Of a stretch of DNA of 64,000 nucleotides, positions 34,610 through 43,370 are shown one piece after another. Both the position numbers and the translations under genes were made by a program. Origin of the DNA: Streptomyces mobaraensis NBRC 13819 = DSM 40847 (GTDB lineage: Bacteria; Actinomycetota; Actinomycetes; Streptomycetales; Streptomycetaceae); contig NZ_CP072827.1 of the NCBI RefSeq assembly GCF_017916255.1, positions 992,001-1,056,000 of the forward strand, in the 5' to 3' direction. The notes below the pieces were generated by a model. That model did not search any database, was not told where the DNA came from, and saw nothing but the letters and a program-made list of their open reading frames with translations. The stretch's first letter is position 1. Every line of letters begins with the position of its first letter.

Positions 34610-35157
34610 CGGTGCTCCTCTTCTCTCTCCAGTCCGAGCGCGTCGTGCAGGCGGTGGCGGGCGTGCCGGGCGGTGGAGCGCACCCCGCCCTCGGTGATGC
34701 CCATGATGTCGGCGGTCTCCCGAACGCTGTAGCCGAGGCAGTAGTGCAGGACGATGACGTCGTGCTGGCGCGCCGGCAGGGCGCAGATCGCCTTGTAGAC
34801 GGACAGGCTCTGCTCCAGCTCGTCGATGGGGTCGACGGCGTGCCGCAGGGCGGTGGTCTCGAAGGCCGCGGTGTCGACGACGGTGGGGCGGCGGCCGCGC
34901 GCCCTGGCGCAGTCGATGGTCCGGTGTCTGACCACGGCCCACGCGTAGGCGTTGGGGTTCTCGGTTCTCAGGACCTCGGTCCAGGTGAAGTACAGGTCCT
35001 CGAAGGCCTGGTCGACGGCCTCCTCCGCGTCGTGGCGGTTGCCGAGGTAGAGCTCGGCCCAGTGCACGTAGGCGGCGCGGTAGAGCTGGTGGAACGCCCG
35101 GTAGTCCGCGGGCAGTCCTGTCACGGGAAACGTACTCGCTCGGGAGGGTGCCGTCAC
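34606..35157 (-). CDS. ECF-type RNA polymerase sigma factor
   Basis: 183 aa from GTG 35157. Region 2 is FHQLYRAAYVHWAELYLGNRHDAEEAVDQAFEDLYFTW ... NPNAYAWAVVRHRTIDCARARGRR; region 4 is LPARQHDVIVLHYCLGYSVRETADIMGITEGGVRSTARHARHRL. It lacks region 3. Translational coupling at both ends (GTGA overlaps) makes a tight three-gene operon. The signal is unknown. Confidence 0.88.
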   Translation of the reverse strand: MTAPSRASTFPVTGLPADYRAFHQLYRAAYVHWAELYLGNRHDAEEAVDQAFEDLYFTWTEVLRTENPNAYAWAVVRHRTIDCARARGRRPTVVDTAAFETTALRHAVDPIDELEQSLSVYKAICALPARQHDVIVLHYCLGYSVRETADIMGITEGGVRSTARHARHRLHDALGLEREEEHR

Positions 35158-35351
35158 CTCTCGCCTCCCCGCCGCCCGCGGGGGCCGCGGCGCAGTTCGC
35201 TGATGCCGATGCGGACACCGGCGGCGGCGGCGCGGCGCAGCAGGGCGAGGGCGTCACTGCCGAAGACGCGTGCGAAGACCGCCGCGCTCAACAGGTCGGC
35301 CGTGTGATGTGGGTTCACGGAACTGGTGGTCCCTCCGGTCGTTTTGATCAT
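35154..35351 (-). CDS. Small hypothetical protein upstream of the sigma factor
   Basis: 65 aa from ATG 35351, or about 53 aa from a GTG twelve codons later that has GGAGGG upstream. The core HHTADLLSAAVFARVFGSDALALLRRAAAAGVRIGISELRRG is helical and amphipathic. The stop overlaps the sigma-factor GTG. It could be a small anti-sigma or adapter peptide; function unknown. Confidence 0.6.
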   Translation of the reverse strand: MIKTTGGTTSSVNPHHTADLLSAAVFARVFGSDALALLRRAAAAGVRIGISELRRGPRGRRGGER

Positions 35352-35749
35352 GTACCGGACGCGGCGGGCCGCTGCCGAGTCCGCCGTGCCTCAGAGGAAG
35401 GCGTCGCGGTGGCGCGCTCTCTTCCCCTTCGCCGGTAATGGCGTTCCCCAGGGGGGTTTTGTGCATCGGACCAACGTAAAGTCTTACGGAAGGTTTCACT
35501 CCGGTTACCCTCCGCCGCTTTGTCGGAGGTGACAAAAATCGAAAGTATGCGGGATTGGATCCTCCGGATGCCTCTCGGGAAGCGGCCGTCCTGAGTAGGG
35601 TGGGGCTCACGGCCGGTGAGCGTCCGACCACGCGCGGGGTCCGGATGCCGTCCGGCTCGGGCGAGTTGCGCGATTTCCGGTGCGGTGTGATTCCGGTGCG
35701 GTGCGTCCGGCGGACGCGTCCCGATGGTGCGACAGGGTGGCAGGTGAGC
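35352..35749. other. Long divergent regulatory region
   Basis: 398 bp without a supported gene, AT-richer than its surroundings (for example the stretch around 35470-35560). It holds a hairpin CCTCCG ... CGGAGG (35509-35529) and should contain promoters for the sigma-factor operon and for the rightward gene. Confidence 0.5.
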
Positions 35750-36709
35750 ATGGTCGCTGGCTCGTTCGAAGGTCGGTACGTCTGGCATCCGGCCGCCGAC
35801 GACCACGAGTTGGCCCAGGCGTGCGTCGAGGTGCAGGCGGGCCGGTACCACAGCGCCCACGCGATCCTGCACGACTCCCGGGACGACTTCGCCACGCGGG
35901 CGCACCGGTCGCTCGTCCTCGCCTCGATGGCGGCCGACTCGGACTTCGCCGAGCGCTGGCTGGCCGAGGAACCCGGCCCGGACTCCGCCCTGTTGTGGGC
36001 CCGGGTGGCGATGTTACGGGCGCTGCGGATGGCCGACAGCCGGGACCGCAGGACCGCGTCCCTGCTGCGGATCGCCGAGGCGGCCTGCGACCAGGCCGCG
36101 CAGATGGCGCCCAAGGACCCCACCCCCTGGGTGGCCCGGCTGGCGCTGGCCCGCACCGGACGGGTCCGCGACCCCGCTCCCCCGGGGATGCTCACCGCGC
36201 CGTCCGGCCCGTGGTCGCTGTTCTCCCGGGCCCTGACGCTGGACCCGTGGAACCGGGAGGCGCACCACCGCTTCCTCTCCTTCTACTTCGCCCGCCACGG
36301 CGGTTCGGCGAGCGCCCGCTGGGACGTGGCCGAGTTCCTGGCCAACCGCGCCCCCGCCAACTCACCGCTGCGGCTGCTGCCGTTGGTGACGCTGGTGGAG
36401 GACTACGACCCGCGCGCCGACCCGTTCGCCGACCGCGCCTGGGGCCAGCGCCGCTGGCGGACGCTCGCGCTGGAGGTCTACGCGCGGTGGCTGCCCGAGG
36501 TGCCCGGGTACCGGTTCACGCCCGTCCTCGACCTCGCCTACCTGGCGCACGCGCTCTGCATGGCGGGCTGCCTGGACGAGGCCCGCACGGTCTTCACCAC
36601 CATGGGCCCCTACGCGTCCCGTATGCCGTGGAGCGTCTTCGGCAGCCCGGAGGAGCAGCTCAGCAAGGCCCGCCGGCGGTGCGGACTGCCGGCGCCCGGC
36701 TCGCCCTGA
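35750..36709 (+). CDS. Hypothetical TPR-like protein
   Basis: 319 aa from ATG 35750. All-helical, with pairs like AHAILHDSRDDFATRAHRSLVLASMAADSDFAERWLAEEP and ARVAMLRALRMADSRDRRTASLLRIAEAACDQAAQMAPKDPTPWVARLALARTG that resemble degenerate tetratricopeptides. It has a late PVLDLAYLAHALCMAGCLDEARTVFTTMGPYASRMPW segment. Cytoplasmic, no catalytic motif. Common in Streptomyces but uncharacterised; a protein-interaction role is inferred from the repeats only. Confidence 0.8.
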   Translation: MVAGSFEGRYVWHPAADDHELAQACVEVQAGRYHSAHAILHDSRDDFATRAHRSLVLASMAADSDFAERWLAEEPGPDSALLWARVAMLRALRMADSRDRRTASLLRIAEAACDQAAQMAPKDPTPWVARLALARTGRVRDPAPPGMLTAPSGPWSLFSRALTLDPWNREAHHRFLSFYFARHGGSASARWDVAEFLANRAPANSPLRLLPLVTLVEDYDPRADPFADRAWGQRRWRTLALEVYARWLPEVPGYRFTPVLDLAYLAHALCMAGCLDEARTVFTTMGPYASRMPWSVFGSPEEQLSKARRRCGLPAPGSP

Positions 36710-36756
36710 CCGATCGCCGGGCCGCCCCGCGCGCACCGCCTTGCCCCGCGCGCACC

Positions 36757-36812
36757 GCCCGTACTGCTTTGCACCACCCGCACTGCCCGTACCGCTTTGC
36801 ACCACCCGCACC
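36757..36812. repeat. 28-bp tandem duplication in the permease leader
   Basis: Two adjacent, nearly identical 28-bp units (36757-36784, 36785-36812), each containing TTTGCACCACCCGCAC. They are preceded by a duplicated GCCCCGCGCGCACCGCC block around 36723-36760. Confidence 0.85.
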
Positions 36813-36889
36813 ACCGTACAACCGGACGTCGCGTGAGCCGCCCGGCGCCCGGCCCCGTCCCCCGTCCCCCTCGCAGAAAGCCGCTGTCC

Positions 36890-38428
36890 GTGTCGGAGTT
36901 CCTCTCCCCCGCTCACGCCCGAGCCCACCGGCAGGCCGCCCACGTCGCGATGGACGACGACGCGACGCTGCACGCCATGGGGTACCCGCGCAAACTCACG
37001 CGGAGATTCCGGGCGTTCGACAACTTCGCCATCTCCTTCACCATCATCAACATCCTCTCCGGGATCTTCTCCTCGTTCGGCTTCGGAATGAACGCCGGCG
37101 GCCCCCGGATCCTGGTCTTCGGCTGGATCGGCGTCTCGGTCATGGTGCTGTTCGTCGGCGCCTCGATGGCCGAGATCGCCTCCGCCTACCCGACCAGCGG
37201 CGCGCTCTACTTCTCCGCGGGCAAGCTCGCCAAGCGGCACAAGGGCGCCTGGTCCTGGTACACGGGCTGGCTCAACTTCATCGGGCAGGTCGGCGGCACC
37301 GCCGCCACCGACTTCGCCGCCGCCACCTTCATCCAGTCGTTCGTCGCCCTCCAGTGGCCGTCGTACGAGCCGACGGCCCAGCAGACCGTCGGCATCACCG
37401 CCGTCATCCTGCTGATCCAGGCACTGGCCAACACCTACACCGTGCGGCTGGTCGCCATCGTCAACCGGATCTCCGTGTGGTGGCTGCTCATCGGCCTGGT
37501 GGTCATCGTCGCCTGCCTGATCACCGTGCCCTCCGAGCACCAGTCCGCCTCCTTCGCCACCCACTTCGTCAACAACACCGGCTTCTCCAACGCGGTCTAC
37601 GCCGGGATGCTCGGCCTGCTGGTGACCAGTTGGACGTTCACCGGGTTCGACGGCAGCTTCCACATGTCGGAGGAGACCGTACGGGCCACGGTGAACGCGC
37701 CGCGCGGCATCATCCGGGCCATCGGCTGCTCCGCGCTCACCGGCCTGGTACTGGTGCTCGCCCTGGTGTACGCGATCCGGGACTACGCCTCCGAGGCCGC
37801 CGCCTCCGCCCCGCCGGTGCAGATCCTCATCGACGCCCTCGGGCTGACCACGGCCAAGCTGCTCCTGCTGCTCGTCATCGGCGCCATGCTGTTCTGCGGC
37901 CTCGCCAACATGACCAGCAACACCCGGCAGATCTTCGCCTTCTCGCGCGACGGCGCGATGCCCGGCTCCCGGCTGTGGCACTCCGTCTCCGACCGCACCC
38001 GCACCCCCGTCAAGGCCGTGTGGCTGGCGGCGGCCTGCGCCCTGGTGCTCGTCATCCCCGGCTGGTGGTCGCACGTGGCGTTCACGGCCGTCGTCAGCGT
38101 CAACGTCGTGGGCCTCTTCCTCGCCTACGGCGTGCCCATCTTCCTGCGGCTGCGGCTGAAGGACTTCGAGCCCGGCCCGTGGCACCTCGGCCGGTTCGGA
38201 CGGCCGGTGGCCTTCGTCGCCGTCGCCTGGATCGTGATCAGCAACCTGCTCTTCATGCTGCCGCAGGCGTCCCCGATCACCGCCGAGTCCTTCAACTACG
38301 CGCCGATCGCGCTGGGCGTGGTCCTGCTGATCGCTACCGTGTGGTGGTTCGCCTCCGCGCGGCGGCGCTTCAAGGGGCCGGTCAGCTACGGCAGTCCGGA
38401 CGAGGTGGCGGCGATGGACCTCATCTGA
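36890..38428 (+). CDS. APC-superfamily amino acid permease
   Basis: 512 aa from GTG 36890 (GTG 36833 is possible, adding 19 Pro/Arg-rich residues). Twelve membrane segments are expected. The signature RAFDNFAISFTIINILSGIFSSFGFGMNAGGPRILVFGWIG and SAYPTSGALYFSAGKLA, then SWTFTGFDGSFHMSEETVRATVNAPRGI and NMTSNTRQIFAFSRDGAMPGS, is that of the GABA/choline-permease-like APC subgroup. Proton-coupled uptake of an amino acid or amine is predicted. A GNAT gene 42 bp downstream suggests the substrate may be acetylated after import. Confidence 0.93.
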   Translation: MSEFLSPAHARAHRQAAHVAMDDDATLHAMGYPRKLTRRFRAFDNFAISFTIINILSGIFSSFGFGMNAGGPRILVFGWIGVSVMVLFVGASMAEIASAYPTSGALYFSAGKLAKRHKGAWSWYTGWLNFIGQVGGTAATDFAAATFIQSFVALQWPSYEPTAQQTVGITAVILLIQALANTYTVRLVAIVNRISVWWLLIGLVVIVACLITVPSEHQSASFATHFVNNTGFSNAVYAGMLGLLVTSWTFTGFDGSFHMSEETVRATVNAPRGIIRAIGCSALTGLVLVLALVYAIRDYASEAAASAPPVQILIDALGLTTAKLLLLLVIGAMLFCGLANMTSNTRQIFAFSRDGAMPGSRLWHSVSDRTRTPVKAVWLAAACALVLVIPGWWSHVAFTAVVSVNVVGLFLAYGVPIFLRLRLKDFEPGPWHLGRFGRPVAFVAVAWIVISNLLFMLPQASPITAESFNYAPIALGVVLLIATVWWFASARRRFKGPVSYGSPDEVAAMDLI

Positions 38429-38470
38429 CCCGCCCATCCACCGTACGTACCGAAAGGAACTCCCAGCACC

Positions 38471-39331
38471 ATGCACCCCATCGACGCACCCGAGCTCACC
38501 GTCACCACCGCCTCGGCCGAGGACTGGCGGCAGGTCGTGGCGTGGGCCACCGAGGAGGGGTGGAACCCCGGCCACGGCGACGCCGACCGCTTCCTCCCCA
38601 CCGACCCGGAGGGCTTCTTCACCGGCCGGCTCGGCGACCGGATCGTCACCGCCATATCGGTCGTCAACCACGGCCCGGACTACGCCTTCCTGGGCTTCTA
38701 CCTGGTGGCGCCGGAACAGCGCGGCCGCGGCCTCGGCCTGGCCACCTGGCGCGCGGCCTTCCCGCACGCGGGCACCCGGACGGTGGGCCTCGACGCGGTG
38801 CCGGAGCAGGAGGAGACGTACAAGCGCTCCGGGTTCGTCCCCGCCTACCGCACCCTGCGCTGGACCGGCCGCCCGGCCCGGTCCGGCACCACGGCGGCCG
38901 GCGTCCACGCCGTCACCCCGGACCGCCTCGACGCCGTCGCCGCCTACGACCGGCGCTTCTTCCCCGCCGAGCGCCGCGCCTTCCTCGCCCGCTGGCTCGA
39001 CGGGCCCGGCCGCGCCGCCCGGGTGCTGCTGCGCGACGGCCGCGTCACCGGCTACGGCCTGATCCGTCCCTCCCACGACGGCCACCGCGTCGGCCCCCTC
39101 TTCGCCGACACCCGCGAGGACGCCGAGACCCTCTTCGACGCCCTCACCGCGCACCTCGGCCCCGATGAGGAGGTCTGCCTCGACATGCCCGAACCGAACC
39201 CGGCGGCCGCGGCCCTCGCCGAGGGGCGCGGCCTGACCACGGACTGGCACTCCATCCGGATGTACGCGGGCCCGGTCCCGGGGACGCCGGCGGAACGGGC
39301 GTTCGCGGTGACGAGCCTGGAACTGGGATAG
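38471..39331 (+). CDS. GNAT family acetyltransferase, two-domain
   Basis: 286 aa, ATG 38471. The N-terminal half has the acetyl-CoA site FLGFYLVAPEQRGRGLGLATWRAAFPHAG and a substrate motif EDWRQVVAWATEEGWNPGHGDADRF. The C-terminal half (YDRRFFPAERRAFLARWLDGPGRAARVLLRDGRVTGYGLIRPS) is the DUF1248-like domain that often follows such GNATs. It forms an operon with the amine/amino-acid permease. Confidence 0.9.
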   Translation: MHPIDAPELTVTTASAEDWRQVVAWATEEGWNPGHGDADRFLPTDPEGFFTGRLGDRIVTAISVVNHGPDYAFLGFYLVAPEQRGRGLGLATWRAAFPHAGTRTVGLDAVPEQEETYKRSGFVPAYRTLRWTGRPARSGTTAAGVHAVTPDRLDAVAAYDRRFFPAERRAFLARWLDGPGRAARVLLRDGRVTGYGLIRPSHDGHRVGPLFADTREDAETLFDALTAHLGPDEEVCLDMPEPNPAAAALAEGRGLTTDWHSIRMYAGPVPGTPAERAFAVTSLELG

Positions 39332-39340
39332 CCGGAAGGA

Positions 39341-39374
39341 GCCGGCCGGCCCTCCGCGAGGAGGACCGGCCGGC
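39341..39374. terminator. Bidirectional GC-rich terminator
   Basis: A 5-bp plus 9-bp stem (CCGGCCGGC... with one mismatch) around loop GCGA between convergent genes, 10 bp after the GNAT stop. Confidence 0.7.
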
Positions 39375-39386
39375 CGGTACCCGGGA

Positions 39387-39845
39387 TCAGTACCCGCGCT
39401 CCGCGGTGACGTCGACGGTGTGCGCCTTGCCCTTGACCTTCAGCAGCACCCGGATCTGATGGTTCGTGTAGTAGTTGCTCACGGCGTAGTGGGGCTTCCA
39501 GTCGCACGGCTGGAAGCCGCTGCCGCCGAGGACCCGGTTGAGGGTCATGTCCTTGATCTGGACCTGCGCCTTGCCGCCGTCGCCGTTGTTCCAGCACTGC
39601 AACTTGACCCGGGCCGTGTTGGCGGGTCGCGGCATGGTGTAGTTCTGCGACTGCCACTGCTTGCCGTGTGAGTTGAGGTAGGCGGCCGAGATCTTCGCCG
39701 GGCCCCAGACGTGCACGTAGGTGGTCTTCAGCGCCGCGTCCCCGCCGGCATCGGCGGGCGCGGCCATGGAGGGTGTCGTGGCGAGGACGCCGCCGAGGAC
39801 GGCGGTCGCGGCCGTCAGGACGACGCGCTTGCGTACGTGGGTCAT
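39387..39845 (-). CDS. Secreted hypothetical protein
   Basis: 152 aa. A Sec signal peptide covers residues 1-29 (MTHVRKRVVLTAATAVLGG, VLATTPSMAA, cleavage after AxA). The mature part is a small beta-rich domain with two Cys (LQCWNNGDGG, FQPCDWKPHYAVSNYY), probably a disulfide. No known domain. Function unknown; exported to the cell surface or medium. Confidence 0.85.
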   Translation of the reverse strand: MTHVRKRVVLTAATAVLGGVLATTPSMAAPADAGGDAALKTTYVHVWGPAKISAAYLNSHGKQWQSQNYTMPRPANTARVKLQCWNNGDGGKAQVQIKDMTLNRVLGGSGFQPCDWKPHYAVSNYYTNHQIRVLLKVKGKAHTVDVTAERGY

Positions 39846-40068
39846 GCGGGTTCCTTCCCCCGTGAAGCGGGACGGCGGCGCGGAGGGACCTCGCGCCGCC
39901 CGTTGACACCACCGACTCTGCCGACCGGCCCCGCCGCCCGCCAGGGACTCCCGGGAAAGCGGGTGTTCATGGGACGTCCCAGCCCGTGACCTGGGATTTC
40001 ACTGCTTCCCATGAGGCAGGAGTGGGACGGCGGACCGCACGCCCACGCACCGCACTAACGTTCCCCCA

Positions 40069-40545
40069 ATGGAATGGACGAGTCTTGCCGGCACGGCGCT
40101 GGGCGCGGTCATCGCGACCGCCTCGGGCGCCCTGCTGGAACGCCGGCGCTGGCGGCGCGAGCGCGGGGAGCGCGACGCGGCGGTGCGGCGCGCGCTGTAC
40201 GCCGAGTACCTGGCGGGCCTGGCGGAGGCGCGGTCCGTCGGGGCCGTACTGGCCCGGAACACGACCATGGACCCGGCCGACCGGTTCACCACCGCCCGGG
40301 AGGCGTTCGCGCCCTGCATCCGGCTGCGGTACCAGATGGCCATCACCGCCCCGGCCGACGTCGTCCGCGCGTCCGACGAGGCGTTCCGCCGCCTGCGGGA
40401 CTTCCGCGACCGCGTCATCGAGGGCGCGGGCGAGACCGATCCCGCGTACGTGGACGGCAAGTGGGCCTACAACGAGGCGTTGTCGGCGCTGCAGGAGCTG
40501 ATGCGGGAGGATCTCCTGGGCGAACGCGCCGGGCCGCTCGGGTGA
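40069..40545 (+). CDS. Hypothetical membrane-anchored protein
   Basis: 158 aa. A single N-terminal membrane segment (SLAGTALGAVIATASGALL) is followed by a basic linker (ERRRWRRERGERD) and a coiled-coil-like cytoplasmic domain (RALYAEYLAGLAEARSVGAVLA, ADEVVRASDEAFRRLRDFRDRVIEGAGE-like). Typical small anchored proteins in Streptomyces; unknown role. It lies 34 bp upstream of the MazG-like gene in the same direction. Confidence 0.75.
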   Translation: MEWTSLAGTALGAVIATASGALLERRRWRRERGERDAAVRRALYAEYLAGLAEARSVGAVLARNTTMDPADRFTTAREAFAPCIRLRYQMAITAPADVVRASDEAFRRLRDFRDRVIEGAGETDPAYVDGKWAYNEALSALQELMREDLLGERAGPLG

Positions 40546-40579
40546 GACGCCCGCCGGTCGGAACCAGGAGAGGACACCC

Positions 40580-40936
40580 GTGACATCCACCCCCGCCGAG
40601 GACTCCGCCCTCTGGGCCACGGCCCGCCGGTCCGCCGCCGCTCTGGACGCCGCCAACGGCACCGGCCCGCACGAGACCGCGCTGCGCCTGATCAAGCTGA
40701 GCGAGGAGGTGGGCGAGGTGCATCAGGCGTACATCGGCATGACGGGTCAGAACCCCCGCAAGGGCGTCACCCACGACCGTTCGGACGTGGCCGCGGAGCT
40801 CTGCGACGTCATCATCACGGCGGCCACCGCCCTCCACCTCTTCACCGACGACCCGGCCGGCGCGCTGGAGGAGCATGCGCGGCGGGTGGGACGACGGGTG
40901 ACGGAGTGGGCCCCCCGCAGCCAGTCCGGCGCTTGA
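40580..40936 (+). CDS. MazG-like nucleotide pyrophosphohydrolase
   Basis: 118 aa from GTG 40580 (AGGAGAGGA upstream). The all-alpha MazG core is visible: LIKLSEEVGEVHQAYIGMTGQ (EExxE metal site) and DVAAELCDVIITAATAL (ExxD). Such proteins hydrolyse (d)NTPs or modified nucleotides to monophosphates. Short, single-domain form. Confidence 0.88.
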   Translation: MTSTPAEDSALWATARRSAAALDAANGTGPHETALRLIKLSEEVGEVHQAYIGMTGQNPRKGVTHDRSDVAAELCDVIITAATALHLFTDDPAGALEEHARRVGRRVTEWAPRSQSGA

Positions 40937-40990
40937 GGGCAACCGCGCGGAGCGCGGTTTCGGGGGCCGGGGCGAACCCGGACAACGGTG
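40920..40990. repeat. Intergenic palindrome family copy (40.9 kb)
   Basis: AGTCCGGCGCTTGAGGGC followed by the hairpin AACCGCGC-GGA-GCGCGGTT. The same blocks recur near 59.7 and 61.9 kb. Located between convergent genes and probably acts as terminator. Confidence 0.7.
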
Positions 40991-41021
40991 GAAGGCCGGT
41001 CAGGGGCAGGCGACCGCCCGG

Positions 41022-42311
41022 TCACCCCTTCTCCGCCCGGAACGGCACGCACCCCTTCGCCGACGTGCCGCCATGCGCCCCGAGGAAGGCGAGCACGTCG
41101 CAGAACGACCGGCCCAGCACGTCGTCGTGTCCCGCGCCCGCATACGCGCGCTCGGTGACCGAAGGCGATCCGAGCGCGCGGAGGTTCCGGGCGACCTGGG
41201 CCGTCCACGCGGCGGGTACGTCCTGGTCGGCGCCGCCCTGGACGATCAGGACGGGGGCGCGGACGGCCGACCGGTCCGGGTTGCCGTAGGCGGCCATCTT
41301 GCCGCCCACGACCGCAAGTTGGGCGCGGTCGAGCGGCAGGGCCGCCTCGGTGGTGGTCCGGGCGAGGGCGGGGTGCGGAGCGGTCAGGCACTCCTCGAAG
41401 ACCTGGCGGGCGGTCCGGGTGGCCGAAGGACCGAGCAGCCGGGCCAGGTCCACGCCGGGGTCGGTCGCGTTCAGTCCGGCCAGCGAGTAGAGGGCGAACG
41501 CCAGGCTGCCCGGCTGGTGGGCGGCGATGACGCCGGGCAGCATCGCGTCGAGGTGGCTCGCCGGGGCGACGGCGACGGCGCCCCCGAACCGGGTCCCCGC
41601 CGCCCGGTCGGCCGCGCGGGCGGCGAAGAGGGCGGCCTGGCCGCCCTGGGAGTGCCCGACGGCGAACCACGTCGGCGCGAGGTCCGGGAGCAGCCGGTGC
41701 GCCGCGGTGACGCTGTCGACGACCGCGTTGCCCTCGTCCGGCCCGACGAGGTAGGTGTGCGGGCCGGGCGTGCCGAGCCCCGGGTAGTCCGTGGCCACCA
41801 CCGCGTAGCCGGCCCGCAGGAACGCGCCGGCCTCCTGCGCGTAGACGTCGAACCCCAGGTTCGCCGCCTGTGACGGCGCGCACGCGTCGGCGATGCCGGT
41901 GGTGCCGTGCGCCCAGGCGACGACGGGCCGGCCGCCCGGCGGCGGGGCGCCTCGGGGGACGAGGAGAGTGCCGCTCACGGCGATGTCCCTGCCGTGGGCG
42001 TCGGAGGAGTGGTGGAGGACGGTCCAGCGTTCCGCCGCCCCGGTCCTCGGGTCCGGGCCGTGCCGGGTGGCGGCGATCGGGGTGCCGGGCGGGGCCGGGG
42101 ACAGGGGCTGCGGCACCTGGTAGGTGTGCCCGTCGAGCCGGACCCCGGCCGGACGCTCCCCCGCGTCCGCGGCCCCCGCCGGACCGGAGCCGTCGGCCGA
42201 GCAGGCCGCCGCGGCGAGGGCGAGGGCGGTCGCCGCCGCCAGCGGCCAGGCGGGCCGGCGCCGCCGCGTACGGCGGCGATCGGATATGTCCCCGGGGCTG
42301 GTCGTCCTCAC
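41022..42311 (-). CDS. Secreted lipase-like alpha/beta hydrolase (lipoprotein)
   Basis: 429 aa from GTG 42311 (GGAGGGAG upstream). A basic N-terminus and hydrophobic stretch ending LALAAAACSADG suggest a lipoprotein signal with Cys as the lipidated residue. The body fits the secretory lipase (LIP) family: nucleophile GHSQGG, Asp in GGADQDVP, His in GAGHDDV, and VAWAHGTTG forming the oxyanion region. It would be anchored outside the membrane and hydrolyse esters or lipids. Confidence 0.88.
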   Translation of the reverse strand: MRTTSPGDISDRRRTRRRRPAWPLAAATALALAAAACSADGSGPAGAADAGERPAGVRLDGHTYQVPQPLSPAPPGTPIAATRHGPDPRTGAAERWTVLHHSSDAHGRDIAVSGTLLVPRGAPPPGGRPVVAWAHGTTGIADACAPSQAANLGFDVYAQEAGAFLRAGYAVVATDYPGLGTPGPHTYLVGPDEGNAVVDSVTAAHRLLPDLAPTWFAVGHSQGGQAALFAARAADRAAGTRFGGAVAVAPASHLDAMLPGVIAAHQPGSLAFALYSLAGLNATDPGVDLARLLGPSATRTARQVFEECLTAPHPALARTTTEAALPLDRAQLAVVGGKMAAYGNPDRSAVRAPVLIVQGGADQDVPAAWTAQVARNLRALGSPSVTERAYAGAGHDDVLGRSFCDVLAFLGAHGGTSAKGCVPFRAEKG

Positions 42312-42459
42312 GGCGCGCGCTCCCTCCGCCTGGGCGATGGCACGGCCCCAGCGTCCCATCCGCCCCGGCGGCCCGCAGGAGGCGTCGGCCGGACGGGTGA
42401 CGGGCTCGGGGCGCGGCCGGGGTTCCGGAGGCTCCCGGCCGCCTGGCAGGCTGCCGCCC

Positions 42460-43158
42460 ATGACCGTGACGGGTGTGCTCTTCGACTTCTCCGGAACCCT
42501 CTTCCGCATCGAGTCCCCCACCGCCTGGCTGCGCCACGCCGCCGCCCGCCGCGGCCTGCACCTGGGCGACGGTGAACTCACCCGCTTCGCCGCCGCCCTG
42601 GCCGCGGCCGGCGCCCAGCCCGGCGGCCCGCCGCCGACGGCCGTTCCCCCGCGCCTGACGGACGCGTGGGCCCACCGCGACCGCTCCGCCGCCGAACACC
42701 GCGCCGCCTACCTGGGCCTGGCGCGCGAAGTGGCGCTTCCGGAGGAGGGGTTGTACGAGGCGCTGTACGCGCGCCACATGGAACCCGACGCGTGGCTGCC
42801 GTACCCGGACGCGCCCGGCGTCCTCGCCTCGCTGCGGGAGCGAGGCATACCGGTCGCCGTCGTGAGCAACATCGGCTGGGACCCGCGGCCGGTGTTCCGC
42901 GCGCACGGCCTGCACGCGAGCGTGGACGCGTACGTGCTCTCGTACGAGCACGGCGTGCAGAAGCCGGACGCCCGCCTCTTCCGCACCGCCTGCCAGGCGA
43001 TCGGGCGGCGGCCCGAGGACGTCCTGATGGTCGGCGACAGCGCCGCGGCCGACGGCGGCGCGGCGGCGATCGGCTGCGCGGTGCGGCTCGTCGAACACCG
43101 GCCGGCGGCCGAACGCCCGGACGCACTGCGGCGCGCCGTGGACCGGGCGGTGGCCTGA
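42460..43158 (+). CDS. HAD family hydrolase with DxS catalytic motif
   Basis: 232 aa. HAD motif I is DFSGTLF: the nucleophile Asp is present but the general acid Asp is replaced by Ser. Motif II is VVSNIGWD, motif III the Lys in GVQKPDARLF, motif IV GDSAAADGGAA. The cap is of the small alpha-helical C1 type. The DxS exchange resembles phosphonatase/dehalogenase variants and argues against a standard phosphatase mechanism; substrate unknown. Confidence 0.88.
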   Translation: MTVTGVLFDFSGTLFRIESPTAWLRHAAARRGLHLGDGELTRFAAALAAAGAQPGGPPPTAVPPRLTDAWAHRDRSAAEHRAAYLGLAREVALPEEGLYEALYARHMEPDAWLPYPDAPGVLASLRERGIPVAVVSNIGWDPRPVFRAHGLHASVDAYVLSYEHGVQKPDARLFRTACQAIGRRPEDVLMVGDSAAADGGAAAIGCAVRLVEHRPAAERPDALRRAVDRAVA

Positions 43159-43162
43159 CGTC

Positions 43163-43370
43163 CGTGGGCCGGGGGCGGTTCGACCTCGGTAGGCGGGGCC
43201 GCGACCTGACCTCCGCGGGCTGGGCCCTGGCCTGACCTCCGCGGGCCGGACCGCGGGCTGCCCCCCGCAGGCCGCACACCGCGCGGTCTGGCCTTCACAG
43301 GCCGCACCGCGACCCGACCCCCGTGAACCGCGCCGCGGCCTACCCCCGGCGCCTCCTCCGGAACCGCGGA
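43163..43370. repeat. Degenerate GC-rich repeats after the HAD gene
   Basis: The motif GACCTCCGCGGGC and variants recur at irregular intervals of about 35-40 bp between the HAD gene and the convergent GH25 gene. No coding evidence. Confidence 0.5.

Noticed and set aside
36362..39250. Long open frame on the minus strand opposite the permease and GNAT genes
   Set aside because: It spans two well-supported genes and their spacer, and reads as a low-complexity Gly/Glu/Arg-rich product; an artefact of high GC.
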